A DNA stretch of 64,000 bases from Clostridia bacterium (GCA_022793335.1 JAAWCQ010000004.1:124001-188000); one strand, 5' to 3'; counted from the stretch's first letter, positions 9,987 to 19,758 are shown. Made by a program: numbers and translations. Notes: a model not told the origin generated them from the sequence alone.

Positions 9987-11132
9987 ATGATTTATTTAGA
10001 TAATAGTGCATCCACATTTATTAAACCAAAAGAAGTGATAAGAGCCACAACAGAAAGCCTTATTCATTTTTCCGCCAACCCCGGCAGAAGCGGACATCGA
10101 GCAAGCATTCAAACAGCAATGAAAGTTGAAGAAGTAAGAGAACATCTTGCTGCTCATTTCAATGCAGAAAGCGGACAAAATATAATCTTTACCCACAACT
10201 GCACTGAAGCTTTAAATTTGGCAATACTCGGAAGCGCCAAACAAGGCGGCCATGTAATTTGCACCGAGAATGAACACAATTCAGTATTAAGACCGCTAGA
10301 ACATCTTAAACAACAAGGCATGATTGAATATTCTATTGCCTATCAAGAAAATCGAAAAGGCATAACCTTTGAAGATATAAAAAAAGAATTAAAGCCAAAT
10401 ACATATATGATTGTCTGCAATCATATTTCAAATGTAAATGGCTCTGTCTGTGAAATAGAAAAAATCGGCAAATTTTGCAAAGAAAATAACATAATTTTCT
10501 TAGTAGATGGCGCTCAAAGTTGTGGACATTTTAAAATTGATATCAAAAAATACAATATTGATTATTTGACAATTGCTGGGCATAAAGGTTTTTATGCTCC
10601 ACAAAGTATAGGCTGCCTTGTTATGAACGACAACTACAGGCCAGAGCCTATCATTTTTGGCGGCACTGGAACAAACTCACTTGAGCTTGTTCAACCAAAC
10701 ATTTATCCAGAACGACTTGAAAGCGGAACAATATTAACCCCACTCATTATCGGCTTAGGTGCAGGTTTAAGTTTTGTTGAAAACAACTTTAAAGAAATAG
10801 CAAACAAACTTGATGATCTTACCACCTATCTCAATTATGAGCTTATTAAACTTGGCATAACTTCTTACACAGACCCTGAAAATTCAAATGGAGTTTTAGC
10901 TTTCAATATTAGTGATTTAGATTCTGTAGAAGTTGCAAACATATTAAGCGAAAAGTATGACATTTGCGTAAGAGGCGGTTATCATTGTGCGCCTATCAAA
11001 CATAAGGCATTAAACACTATACCACAAGGCGCTGTCAGAGTTTCAATTTCTTATTTCAATTCATTTAGTGAAATTCAACATTTAATCCAAGCAGTAAAAC
11101 ACATCGCCAAAAATAATTTAAAAAGCAACTAA
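9987..11132 (+). CDS. Cysteine desulfurase family PLP enzyme
   Basis: 381 residues, class V aminotransferase fold. The PLP lysine is in AGHKGFYAP (Lys200), with HNCTEALNLAI and VDGAQSCGHF for cofactor contacts. The active-site Cys is in RGGYHCAP (about residue 334). The RGGYHCAP form and the adjacent DUF3343 gene resemble the cysteine-desulfurase-like group known near selenium genes, not housekeeping IscS; SufS-like cysteine desulfuration remains possible. The ATG follows AAAGGAAAG. It ends in a bidirectional terminator shared with pnp. Confidence 0.87.
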   Translation: MIYLDNSASTFIKPKEVIRATTESLIHFSANPGRSGHRASIQTAMKVEEVREHLAAHFNAESGQNIIFTHNCTEALNLAILGSAKQGGHVICTENEHNSVLRPLEHLKQQGMIEYSIAYQENRKGITFEDIKKELKPNTYMIVCNHISNVNGSVCEIEKIGKFCKENNIIFLVDGAQSCGHFKIDIKKYNIDYLTIAGHKGFYAPQSIGCLVMNDNYRPEPIIFGGTGTNSLELVQPNIYPERLESGTILTPLIIGLGAGLSFVENNFKEIANKLDDLTTYLNYELIKLGITSYTDPENSNGVLAFNISDLDSVEVANILSEKYDICVRGGYHCAPIKHKALNTIPQGAVRVSISYFNSFSEIQHLIQAVKHIAKNNLKSN

Positions 11133-11163
11133 ATATCATTTAAAATTTCAAAAATAATTAAAA

Positions 11164-11208
11164 AAGGACTATTATGCAGTTGTTATAAAACAATAACATA
11201 ATAGCCTT
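11164..11208. terminator. Bidirectional intrinsic terminator
   Basis: Hairpin between the convergent cysteine desulfurase and pnp genes. AAGG and CTATTAT (11164-11175) pair with ATAATAG and CCTT (11198-11208), with an inner GTTGTT/AATAAC stem. T-rich tracts lie on both sides. Confidence 0.7.
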
Positions 11209-11231
11209 ATTTTTCAGTTTAAAGTCAACTT

Positions 11232-13346
11232 TTAGTCTTTATTTTCTTCTTTTTCAGACTTAGGAACAATTCTCTTAAGGTCAATTCTGCCTTTTTCGTC
11301 AACTTTGATAACTTCAATTTCAACTTCGTCACCAACCTTGACAACATCCTCAACTTTTTCAACTCTCTTGTTTGAAAGTTTTGAAATGTGAATCATACCT
11401 TCTTTATTTCCACCAAATTCAACAAAAGCACCAAAATTCATGATTCTTACAACTTTTCCGTCGTAAACATCACCTACTTCAACATCCTCAACAATTCCTA
11501 AAATAATCTTCTTTGCCTTCTCTGCATTTTCTGTGTCTTGAGAAGCGATAAATACAAGGCCATTGTCATCGATGTCAATCTTAACACCAGTTTCATCAAT
11601 GATTTTATTTATCATCTTTCCACCAGAGCCGATAACATCTTTAATTTTATCAGGATTGATTGTAAATGAAATAATCTTAGGAGCATATTTTGAAAGCTCT
11701 TTTCTTGGCTCTTTGATTTCTTCAAGGAGCTTATTCATAATAAACATTCTTCCTTCTTTAGCTTGTTTTAAAGCTGTAGTGAGAATTTGTTTATCAATGC
11801 CTTTAATTTTAATATCCATTTGAATAGCTGTAACGCCTTCTGTTGTTCCTGTAACTTTAAAGTCCATATCTCCAAGGAAATCTTCAAGACCTTGAATGTC
11901 AGAAAGAACAGCTACTCTATTTGAATTTTCGTCTTTAATAAGACCCATAGCAATACCTGCAACTGGTCTTGTAATAGGCACGCCACCGTCCATAAGCGCA
12001 AGAGTTGAGCCACATACAGAGGCCATTGATGAAGAGCCATTTGAAGACAATACTTCAGAAACAAGTCTAAGCGCATAAGGAAATTCTTCTTCGCTTGGAA
12101 TTACTGGCTCTAAAGCTCTTTCAGCAAGCGCTCCATGTCCAATTTCTCTTCTGCCTGGGCTTTTAATTCCCCTAGCTTCGCCTGTTGCATAAGCTGGCAT
12201 GTTGTAATGATGAACATAACGATTTACTTCTTCATCATCAATGCCTTCAAGTTTTTGCATATCTGATACTGTGCCAAGAGTCAAAGTTGTAAGCACTTGA
12301 GTTTGTCCACGAGTAAAGATTGCACTTCCATGTGTTCTTGGAAGCACTCCTGCTTCACACCAAATAGGTCTGATTTCTGTAAGTGCTCTGCCATCTGGAC
12401 GAACACCTTTATCAAGAATTTTTGCTCTAACCTTTTCTTTTGTCATTTTATATAAAACTTGTCCAATTGCCTTTTCACTTTCTGGGTATATTTCAGCAAA
12501 ATGTTCTTTTACATCTTTATCAACTTCATCTTGACGAGCTGATCTTTCTTGTCTGTCAAAAGTGTCAAGAGCATGATCAAGTTTTTCGCTTGCATAAGCT
12601 CTTACTGCCTCATTTATATCCTCTGGAACAAGGTCATAAACAAGATTTTGTGCAACTGGCTTTCCAATTTCAGCTTTAACTTGTTTTTGGAAGGCAACAA
12701 TTTTCTTAATTTCTTCATGAGCAAACATGATTGCATCAAGCATAGTTTCTTCAGGCACTTCTTTTGCACCTGCTTCAACCATAAGCACAGCCTCATCTGT
12801 TCCTGAAACTGTAAGACTCATAAGAGATTTTTCTCTCTCTTCAGCATTTGGATTGATGATGAAATTGCCATCAACAAGACCAACCTGCACTGAACCTGTA
12901 GGCCCCATAAATGGAATATCAGATATTGAAAGTGCAAAGCTTGAGCCAAGCATAGCAAGTGGCTCTGGAGCAACATCTGGGTCAACAGAAAGTGCAGTAG
13001 CTATTACACAAACATCATGATAAAAACCTTTTGGGAAAAGTGGTCTAAGTGGTCTGTCAATAAGTCTTGAAGTAAGAATTGCCTTATCAGCAGGTCTGCC
13101 TTCGCGCTTTTTAAAGCCTCCTGGAATTTTTCCTACAGAATACATTTTTTCTTCAAAATCAACTGAAAGTGGGAAGAAATCAATACCTGGTCTTGGTTCT
13201 TTTGACATAGTCACATTGACCATAACAACAGTTTCTCCGCATTTTACAAGGCAAGAGCCATTTGATTGTTCGCAAAGTCTGCCAGTTTCAAATGTAACAG
13301 TTTTTCCACCTATTTCAATTTTATAAATTTTTGCATCGTCTTTCAT
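11232..13346 (-). CDS. pnp: Polyribonucleotide nucleotidyltransferase (PNPase)
   Basis: 704 residues. Two RNase PH domains (about 10-215 and 310-540) flank an all-alpha linker; FTRGQTQVL and SSNGSSSMASVCGSTLALMDGG mark the second, catalytic one. A KH domain (IGSGGKMINKII) and an S1 domain (GDVYDGKVVRIMNFGAFVEF) follow, then a short charged tail. It degrades RNA 3'-5' with phosphate. The ATG at 13346 has AGGAG upstream; the longer in-frame start does not. It follows rpsO by 62 nt, the conserved rpsO-pnp order. Confidence 0.97.
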   Translation of the reverse strand: MKDDAKIYKIEIGGKTVTFETGRLCEQSNGSCLVKCGETVVMVNVTMSKEPRPGIDFFPLSVDFEEKMYSVGKIPGGFKKREGRPADKAILTSRLIDRPLRPLFPKGFYHDVCVIATALSVDPDVAPEPLAMLGSSFALSISDIPFMGPTGSVQVGLVDGNFIINPNAEEREKSLMSLTVSGTDEAVLMVEAGAKEVPEETMLDAIMFAHEEIKKIVAFQKQVKAEIGKPVAQNLVYDLVPEDINEAVRAYASEKLDHALDTFDRQERSARQDEVDKDVKEHFAEIYPESEKAIGQVLYKMTKEKVRAKILDKGVRPDGRALTEIRPIWCEAGVLPRTHGSAIFTRGQTQVLTTLTLGTVSDMQKLEGIDDEEVNRYVHHYNMPAYATGEARGIKSPGRREIGHGALAERALEPVIPSEEEFPYALRLVSEVLSSNGSSSMASVCGSTLALMDGGVPITRPVAGIAMGLIKDENSNRVAVLSDIQGLEDFLGDMDFKVTGTTEGVTAIQMDIKIKGIDKQILTTALKQAKEGRMFIMNKLLEEIKEPRKELSKYAPKIISFTINPDKIKDVIGSGGKMINKIIDETGVKIDIDDNGLVFIASQDTENAEKAKKIILGIVEDVEVGDVYDGKVVRIMNFGAFVEFGGNKEGMIHISKLSNKRVEKVEDVVKVGDEVEIEVIKVDEKGRIDLKRIVPKSEKEENKD

Positions 13347-13374
13347 AAATTCTCCTAATCTCCTTAAATTACTT

Positions 13375-13400
13375 AAAAAAGGGAGCAATAAAAACTCCCC
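13375..13400 (-). terminator. Intercistronic terminator/attenuator between rpsO and pnp
   Basis: On the minus strand GGGAG and CTCCC form a short G/C stem (5 bp, loop of about 8-9 nt) followed directly by six T. It lies just after rpsO and before pnp, so it probably lets only part of the transcripts proceed to pnp. Confidence 0.5.
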
Positions 13401-13408
13401 CCTATTTT

Positions 13409-13669
13409 TTATTTAACTTCTCTTATGCCGAGTTCTTTAATGAGTTTTCTGTAAGCTTCGATATCTTTGTCTTTAAGATAAAGCAAGAAACCTTTTCTCT
13501 TACCAACCATTTGAAGAAGTCCGCGGCGTGAATGATTGTCTTTCTTGTTTAATTTCAAGTGTTCATTTAAGTGATTGATTCTTTCAGTCAAAAGAGCAAC
13601 TTGCACTTGAACAGATCCAGTATCATTCTCAGAAAGTTTATATTTTTCAATAATTTCTTTCTTTTCCAT
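13409..13669 (-). CDS. rpsO: 30S ribosomal protein S15
   Basis: 86 residues, close to the usual 88-89. It shows the family signature [27 protein letters not shown] and ends in [13 protein letters not shown]15 binds the central domain of 16S rRNA early in assembly. The ATG follows GGGAGG. An 84-nt leader separates it from its predicted promoter, and that leader can form competing pairings, in keeping with S15 autoregulation known in other bacteria. Confidence 0.97.
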   Translation of the reverse strand: MEKKEIIEKYKLSENDTGSVQVQVALLTERINHLNEHLKLNKKDNHSRRGLLQMVGKRKGFLLYLKDKDIEAYRKLIKELGIREVK

Positions 13670-13753
13670 ATTATCCTCCCATTTTTAATTTTTATCCCAC
13701 AGCAAAGCAAAAAGTCAGAAGGTGTCTAATCACTGTGCAAAGGGTTAATCGAC
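13670..13753 (-). promoter_or_regulatory. rpsO leader, possible S15-binding autoregulatory element
   Basis: The transcribed leader can form CAAAG/CTTTG, AAAGTC/GACTTT and CACAG/CTGTG helices that cannot all exist at once, ahead of the ribosome binding site. Translational repression by S15 through the leader is known for several bacteria, but the structures differ, so this is a candidate only. Confidence 0.35.
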
Positions 13754-13759
13754 TTTGTA

Positions 13760-13788
13760 AGTATATCACAACAAATTTCATTTGTCTA
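13760..13788 (-). promoter_or_regulatory. Predicted sigma-A promoter of rpsO
   Basis: Minus strand: -35 TAGACA (13783-13788), 17-nt spacer, -10 TATACT (13760-13765). Start expected near 13753. Confidence 0.6.
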
Positions 13789-13831
13789 GCAATTTTTTTA
13801 AATAATCTCAATTTTTCATTATAAAAACATG

Positions 13832-15238
13832 CTATTTATAAAATTCTCTTTTCTTTTCTAAAAGTTCGTCAATTCTCGCAATATAATCTTCAATAAATTT
13901 CACATTTGCAAGTCTTTCTATGCGGTTTTCAATGTTAAATACACGCTTGCTTATCGCGCCCGCCCCAATACCTATTATAGTATTCGTCTCTTCCATGCTT
14001 TCAATATTGAATACGCACAAATGATTATCTCTGAAGTAACCCACATTTTCAAGACCCTTAAGCTGATTTTTTTGCCTGTAAAGATAATATGGTTTATAAC
14101 CATTTTTTGCAAGCTCACTTTCAGCATAATCAATCATTTTGTCAACATCTCGCTCATCTACAAGTGACTTATTATCTCTAAGTAATGCTCCATTTTTAAT
14201 CGACAATGTATGAACAGTGATATTGTGCGGTGCAAGCTCTAAAAGAGTGTTGATTGTTCTTTTAAATATGCCAAGTTTTTCGCCTGGAAGTCCAGCAATG
14301 ATATCCATGTTGACTTCCATATCGCGTTCAAGCGCCCAAGTATAAGCATCCAAAACCTGACTGTTTTTTTGCTTTCTTCCAATTCTTTTTAAAGTTGCCT
14401 CGCAAAAAGTTTGAGGATTGATTGAAATTCTTGTTATACCATTTTTCTTAAGCACATCAAGTTTTTCAGGTGTTATCGTATCTGGCCTTCCACATTCTAC
14501 AGTAAACTCTTTTACCGGGAATTTAAGCTTATTAAGCAGTCTGTCAAGTTGACTTGGATTAAGCACTGACGGCGTTCCACCACCGATATAAATATTTCTT
14601 ACTATATACGCCTTCTTATTTATTATATCTTTGACTGCGTCAATTTCTTTAATAAGGCAATCTATATACTCTTCAACCCTTTTTTCAACTCGAGAAAGTT
14701 CGCTTGAAATAAACGAGCAATACAGGCATCTTGAAGGACAAATAGGAATGTTGATATAAATATCAATTAAATTATCATTCCTAATAATTCCTCTTTGATT
14801 TTTCAAGATTTGCCCAACTAGCCTAGCTTTAGAATTTGAAACAAAATAGTCTCTTTCTAATATTTCTGGAATTATATGTTCTTTTGCTTCACCATATCTT
14901 ACTAAGTCTCGCGCAAACTTGGTCGGTCTTACACCTGTAAGAGAGCCCCAGCTTAACGACAATTTATATTCTTTTGAAATAATCTTATAAAGATGGTTTT
15001 TTACCATTCTTTTTTTGTATGACTTTTTTCGCAGCGGAGTAAAACTTCCATCAATGCTGTAATCAAAGTTATATTCCCTATTATTGCCGTTTATTATAAG
15101 CTCAAACCTATCATGAACAAGTCCAGACTCTTCTATCTCTTCGTGCCTTATCTCATCCTCAATTTCAGTCAAACCAAACAACTTAATAAGGTCTTGAAAT
15201 TCAATAAGATAATCTTCTACATTTGTTTTTATTACCAT
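13832..15238 (-). CDS. hemZ: Oxygen-independent coproporphyrinogen III oxidase-like radical SAM protein HemZ
   Basis: 468 residues. A distinctive N-terminal region (1-155, including SLTGVRPTKFARDL) precedes the radical SAM core with CPSRCLYC (Cys167, Cys171, Cys174) and the SAM-binding IGGGTPS. This layout is that of HemZ, whose Firmicute members are annotated as coproporphyrinogen dehydrogenase. Heme enzymes are not otherwise seen here, so the substrate is uncertain. Its ATG overlaps the last 7 nt of relA and has AGGAG before it, so it is translationally coupled to relA. Confidence 0.88.
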   Translation of the reverse strand: MVIKTNVEDYLIEFQDLIKLFGLTEIEDEIRHEEIEESGLVHDRFELIINGNNREYNFDYSIDGSFTPLRKKSYKKRMVKNHLYKIISKEYKLSLSWGSLTGVRPTKFARDLVRYGEAKEHIIPEILERDYFVSNSKARLVGQILKNQRGIIRNDNLIDIYINIPICPSRCLYCSFISSELSRVEKRVEEYIDCLIKEIDAVKDIINKKAYIVRNIYIGGGTPSVLNPSQLDRLLNKLKFPVKEFTVECGRPDTITPEKLDVLKKNGITRISINPQTFCEATLKRIGRKQKNSQVLDAYTWALERDMEVNMDIIAGLPGEKLGIFKRTINTLLELAPHNITVHTLSIKNGALLRDNKSLVDERDVDKMIDYAESELAKNGYKPYYLYRQKNQLKGLENVGYFRDNHLCVFNIESMEETNTIIGIGAGAISKRVFNIENRIERLANVKFIEDYIARIDELLEKKREFYK

Positions 15239-17334
15239 TGTTCGCTCCTGTAAACGCTTGTAACATTCTTCAAGTTTTTAATAGAGTTTATCACTTTGTT
15301 AAGCTCTTCTTTATTTTTTACATCAACCGCCAAATTACATAAGAAATTATCTCCCACATCCTTTGCTTCAAAGCCTTTAATTGCAATTTTAAGCCCTGTA
15401 ATAAGGTTTGTAAGCCTTCCAATGTTGTTGTCAGATTTGATGGCAACAACTTTAATATTTGCTGTAAATGTCGCATCTTCTTTATTTTGCCATTGTGCAT
15501 CAATCAAGCGGTCATTTTCAAGATAGGCAAGATTTGGACAATTGCATCTATGAATTGTCACCCCTCTTCCTCGAGAAATATAACCTATTATATCATCCCC
15601 TTCAATAGGACTGCAGCAGCGTGCAAATCTTACAAGCATTCCACTGTCTCCATCGACAAGCACTCCATCTTTATTTCGTTTAAGATGCACCACGCTATCG
15701 AGTTTTGGAAGAGTTTTTACTTCGTTGTTGTAAAGCGTAACAAGCCTGCTTAAAAGACTTGCCGCAGAAAGCGAGCCAGAGCCAATCGCAGCATACAACT
15801 CTTCAATTGTCTCCATGTTATATTTTTTAAGCGTTTCAGCCAAATTCTTTTCAGTCAAAAGTTGAGAAGAATTAAAGCCACGATCTTGCATTGCTTGGTT
15901 GAACATAGATTTTCCAAGCTTAATGTTTTCGTCTTTCAATTCATTCTTGAAAAAGGCTTTAATCTTGCTTCTCGCACTTGCGGTTTTTATTACTTTAAGC
16001 CAATCTCTTGAAGGCCCTTTTGAATGCTGATTGGTAATAATTTCAACTATGTCACCATTGCGGAGTGCCGTCGTGAAAGGTTTAAGTTGACCATTTATCT
16101 TTGCTCCAACGCATTTATTTCCGATATCAGAGTGAATAGCATAAGCAAAGTCTATTACAGTCGAGCCCTGAGGAAACTCCATAACTCTGCCTTTTGGAGT
16201 TTGAACAACAAGTATTCCTTCATACAAGTCACTTTTAAGGGTTTCAATAAAGTCTTCATTTGACATATTTTGTGCATTATCAATTGTTTGCCTAAACCAT
16301 GTCATACGCTTGTCAAAGGCATCTTGCTTATTCTTCTTTTCTTTGTAAAGCCAATGCGAATAAACACCATATTCAGACTCTCTGTTCATTTCAACCGTTC
16401 TTATCTGCACCTCAAGTGGATGTTGATTTTCAACTATTATGGTTGTGTGAAGAGATTGATATCCATTTGGCTTTGGATTGGCGATGTAGTCTTTTACACG
16501 ACCTAGCATTGGCTTGTAAATGCCATGGATTTTTCCAAGCACGGCATAACATTCTTCAACAGAGTTTACAATAACCCTCATTGCAAGTATGTCATAAATT
16601 TGACTTAATTCAAGATTTTTATTATGAAGCTTATTAAAAATAGAAGAAATATGCTTAATTCGGCTCATTATTTGACCGTCTATTTTAAGCTCATCAAGAA
16701 TTGCTTGAAGCTTGCCTTTTGTAAGCTCAAGCTGTTTTCTGTTTTCTTCCTCTTCACTTTCAATTGTCAATTTAAGTCTGGCATATTCTTCAGGATATTC
16801 CAGTCTTACGACATTGTCATAAAGCATTTGCTTTAATGAGTCAAGCCCTAAACGCTCTGAAAGTGGTACATGAATATCCCGCACCTGTTTAACAAACTGC
16901 TTTTCAGATTCAGAAAGCGGATTATCAAGCACCGAAATATCATAAAAAATGCCAAAAAGCTTTATAATTACCACTCGCAAATCTTTGCTCATTACAAGAA
17001 AAAGTCGTTTAATATCTTCTATTTCTTCACTTGGCGTAAGTTGATTTATGTCTTTAATTTTCTTAAATTCGTTTATCATTTCTCGCTCTTCTTCACCCAA
17101 CTTTTGAGCAAGATTGTCAGCTTCTTCAGGATAAAACTTATAAAATTGATAATTCAAAAAGGCAAGCATTGACGCTTTGTCAAGTTTTGTCTTGATAATA
17201 AGTTGACTTATATTGAAAATTCTAGGTTGATTGATGTCATGCTTCAAAATTTCTTTTACAAGCATCAATTCTTCATTATTAAACTGATAAGCATTATTAA
17301 GCAGGTTTAATGTCTGCTCTTCCAAATTTTCCAT
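15232..17334 (-). CDS. relA: RelA/SpoT-family (p)ppGpp synthetase with degenerate HD domain
   Basis: 700 residues with the usual long RSH order: N-terminal HD region (1-200), synthetase (about 205-320, with GRVKDYIANPKPNGYQSLH and EVQIRT), TGS (about 375-435), helical/zinc-finger region (ARCCSPIEGD, HRCNCPN) and C-terminal ACT (about 630-700). The HD region lacks the metal-binding HD, ED and later His/Asp motifs; where ADRLHNM is usual it reads LFGIFYDI. Hydrolysis is therefore probably lost. The synthetase RxKD motif is of the bifunctional type. The start has AAGGAG before it and overlaps the recJ 3' end by 38 nt. Order hemZ-relA-recJ is typical of Clostridia. Confidence 0.93.
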   Translation of the reverse strand: MENLEEQTLNLLNNAYQFNNEELMLVKEILKHDINQPRIFNISQLIIKTKLDKASMLAFLNYQFYKFYPEEADNLAQKLGEEEREMINEFKKIKDINQLTPSEEIEDIKRLFLVMSKDLRVVIIKLFGIFYDISVLDNPLSESEKQFVKQVRDIHVPLSERLGLDSLKQMLYDNVVRLEYPEEYARLKLTIESEEEENRKQLELTKGKLQAILDELKIDGQIMSRIKHISSIFNKLHNKNLELSQIYDILAMRVIVNSVEECYAVLGKIHGIYKPMLGRVKDYIANPKPNGYQSLHTTIIVENQHPLEVQIRTVEMNRESEYGVYSHWLYKEKKNKQDAFDKRMTWFRQTIDNAQNMSNEDFIETLKSDLYEGILVVQTPKGRVMEFPQGSTVIDFAYAIHSDIGNKCVGAKINGQLKPFTTALRNGDIVEIITNQHSKGPSRDWLKVIKTASARSKIKAFFKNELKDENIKLGKSMFNQAMQDRGFNSSQLLTEKNLAETLKKYNMETIEELYAAIGSGSLSAASLLSRLVTLYNNEVKTLPKLDSVVHLKRNKDGVLVDGDSGMLVRFARCCSPIEGDDIIGYISRGRGVTIHRCNCPNLAYLENDRLIDAQWQNKEDATFTANIKVVAIKSDNNIGRLTNLITGLKIAIKGFEAKDVGDNFLCNLAVDVKNKEELNKVINSIKNLKNVTSVYRSEQW

Positions 17335-19696
17335 TTTTCGCCTCTCCTTTTAGAGTCTCTTTTAACAGAATTATATTATTGTAAATTTTCGATTGATTAA
17401 GCTCGACCTTAATGCTGGAATTGATTTTTATAAGGTTGTTTTTTTCTTCATCAATAGAAAGTATTCCAAGCTCGTTAAACACCATAAGAGCCGCATAGAA
17501 GGTGAAAAAGGAAACTTGTTCTGTAATTTTTGTCGAATCATATAAATTAAACAAATTTGTCACTGTTTTTCCATTAAATTTCAAAAGCTCTTTATAAACC
17601 TTTCCAAAGCAATTTCTTGAAACATCAAGCCCTGCAAATTTTCGTGGATCACCCTCTTTTTCAATTGGAACAAAAACCTCTGCGTCTGTCACCTTATTGA
17701 GTGCAGCCAAAAACTTTTCATCGACCACAGGTGAAAGAAAAACTATTTTAGAGAAATTTTTTGCCCACGCAATCCCCTTCGGCGCAAGTAAAACCGTGTT
17801 ATAACCAATAAGCCTATTGTCATAAATACCAAAATGATATATGCTTTGAGTGTTGTAATTTTTACAAAACTCCACATATTCAAAGCATGAATATGTGACA
17901 AAGCATGTTCCAAAAACAGAATTTGTCGTTGCACCTACAAAATTTAAAAGCTCGGTTTTTGGATACATCGTATATTTTGCATCAGCACTACTTTCATAAG
18001 CAAATTGATTCATTTCAATGGCGTTAAGCTTTTTATAAGCATTTTCAACAATAAAACTTCCGCCATCAAATTCAACCACTGTTCCATTTGTGGAATTTGT
18101 CTCAAGCTCAAATATAAAAGATTTTTGTCTTGAAAAGTTTATCTTAATTAAATTATCAAGATAATTGAAATATACAAGCTTTAAATTGCCAATCTTGATA
18201 TTTGCATGTTGTGACGCCCTTTTCATAGGCGTAAGCTCCATTTCTTGTGTGGTGATTTTAAATCTTGGGCGAGGATTTGAACAGCCTACAGGCTCTAAAA
18301 TAGCAAGCTCCTTAACAAACTCATTTGTAATTTCACCAGCTTCAACCTCTTGATCATAATATTCAATTGGCATAAATACAGAGTCATTGATTTTAGTAAG
18401 TGCAAAAGAATTTATCTTTTGTGAAAAAAGTTTGTAATTTTCAAGTTTAAGCGTCAAGCCTGCCGCCATAGAGTGACCGCCAAAAGTCACCAAAATGTCT
18501 TTCAAAGATGACAAAAGCTCATGAATATTTATATCATCAATACTTCTTCCAGAGCCGCATAAAAGCTCACCTTCCTGCACAAATAAAAACACCGGTTTAT
18601 GATATTTTTCAACTAGTCTTGAGCATACAATTCCCAGCACACCTTTATCCCAATGCTTTGAAGCAAGAGTGATGACTCGTTGATTTTTCATATCAACCTT
18701 TTTCAAAGCTTTTTCGCAATCATCAAAAATTCGATTGCAAATATCCTGTCTTTTTAAATTATGTTTTTTGATTTTGTCAAGATATTTTTTAATCGTTACA
18801 GGGTCTTTCTCAAGATATATCTTCAAAGAATCACTTGCATCACCCATTCTGCCAGAAGCGTTAAGTTTTGGCCCAATTTTAAATGAAATGCTTGTCGAAT
18901 TTGGATTTTTTAAATTCAATCCATACTCTTTAAACATCATTTTAAGTCCTATTGGAAGATATTTTTCACAAAGTTTAAAACCTTTTGAAACAATTGTTCT
19001 GTTTTCACCTTTAAGCGGAACAATATCAACTATAGTAGCAATGCTTGCAATTGGAAGATAAGTTTCAGCCTTTACTTTTCCAAGAAGCGCCTCCGCAAAC
19101 TTATAAGCAACACCCGTTCCACAAAGCTCTTTAAAAGGATATTCCTGGTCTTCTTGTTTTGCATTCACAACAATAGTATCTGGCAAAATTTCAGGGATTT
19201 CATGGTGGTCAGTGACAACTATTTCAATACCCTTTGTCTTTGCATACTCAACCTCATTTGCACATGATACACCACAATCCACTGTAATAATTAAATTGGG
19301 TTGAAAAAGGTCATAGACCTTGTCTATCACTGCATTTGTAAGACCATAACCATCTAAATATCGATTTGGAAGATAATAATCTGCTTTTATTCCAAATTCA
19401 GCCAGTGCGCCCAGCATAATAGCTGTCGCACTCACTCCATCAACATCATAATCGCCAAAGATAACAACTTTATCTTTAAGTTCTTTTGCAAGTTTTACTC
19501 TATCTACCAAACCTTGCATTCCTTTAAGTAAGAATGGGTCATGCAAAACTTTTGGATTTAAGTATTCTTCAAATTCTTCATCACTGCTTATTCCTCTTGA
19601 AAGAATAAGGTCACAAATACGAGGTGATAGATTAAACTTTTCTGCAAAATAGTGAACTTTATCGGCGTTTACATTAAAAAATTTTTTAAAAATCAT
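17297..19696 (-). CDS. recJ: Single-stranded-DNA-specific exonuclease RecJ
   Basis: 799 residues, the long Firmicute form. The DHH domain has GDYDVDGVSA (81-90), VDCGVSC and VTDHHEIPE; the DHHA1 domain has GSGRSIDDINIHELL and FGGHSMAAGLTL. A further C-terminal region (about 560-799) matches the extra domain of Firmicute RecJ. It degrades single-stranded DNA 5'-3' in recombination and repair. The start ATG follows GAGGTAGG. A promoter with the same 18-nt -35 region as tig lies upstream. Confidence 0.95.
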   Translation of the reverse strand: MIFKKFFNVNADKVHYFAEKFNLSPRICDLILSRGISSDEEFEEYLNPKVLHDPFLLKGMQGLVDRVKLAKELKDKVVIFGDYDVDGVSATAIMLGALAEFGIKADYYLPNRYLDGYGLTNAVIDKVYDLFQPNLIITVDCGVSCANEVEYAKTKGIEIVVTDHHEIPEILPDTIVVNAKQEDQEYPFKELCGTGVAYKFAEALLGKVKAETYLPIASIATIVDIVPLKGENRTIVSKGFKLCEKYLPIGLKMMFKEYGLNLKNPNSTSISFKIGPKLNASGRMGDASDSLKIYLEKDPVTIKKYLDKIKKHNLKRQDICNRIFDDCEKALKKVDMKNQRVITLASKHWDKGVLGIVCSRLVEKYHKPVFLFVQEGELLCGSGRSIDDINIHELLSSLKDILVTFGGHSMAAGLTLKLENYKLFSQKINSFALTKINDSVFMPIEYYDQEVEAGEITNEFVKELAILEPVGCSNPRPRFKITTQEMELTPMKRASQHANIKIGNLKLVYFNYLDNLIKINFSRQKSFIFELETNSTNGTVVEFDGGSFIVENAYKKLNAIEMNQFAYESSADAKYTMYPKTELLNFVGATTNSVFGTCFVTYSCFEYVEFCKNYNTQSIYHFGIYDNRLIGYNTVLLAPKGIAWAKNFSKIVFLSPVVDEKFLAALNKVTDAEVFVPIEKEGDPRKFAGLDVSRNCFGKVYKELLKFNGKTVTNLFNLYDSTKITEQVSFFTFYAALMVFNELGILSIDEEKNNLIKINSSIKVELNQSKIYNNIILLKETLKGEAKNGKFGRADIKPA

Positions 19697-19758
19697 TTAA
19701 GCGCCTACCTCAAGTCGACAATCTCAATTAGCATTGTCAACATAAAACTTATAATATA

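Noticed and set aside
11563..11823. Open frames on the plus strand within pnp
   Set aside because: Shadows of a well-conserved gene; no start signals.
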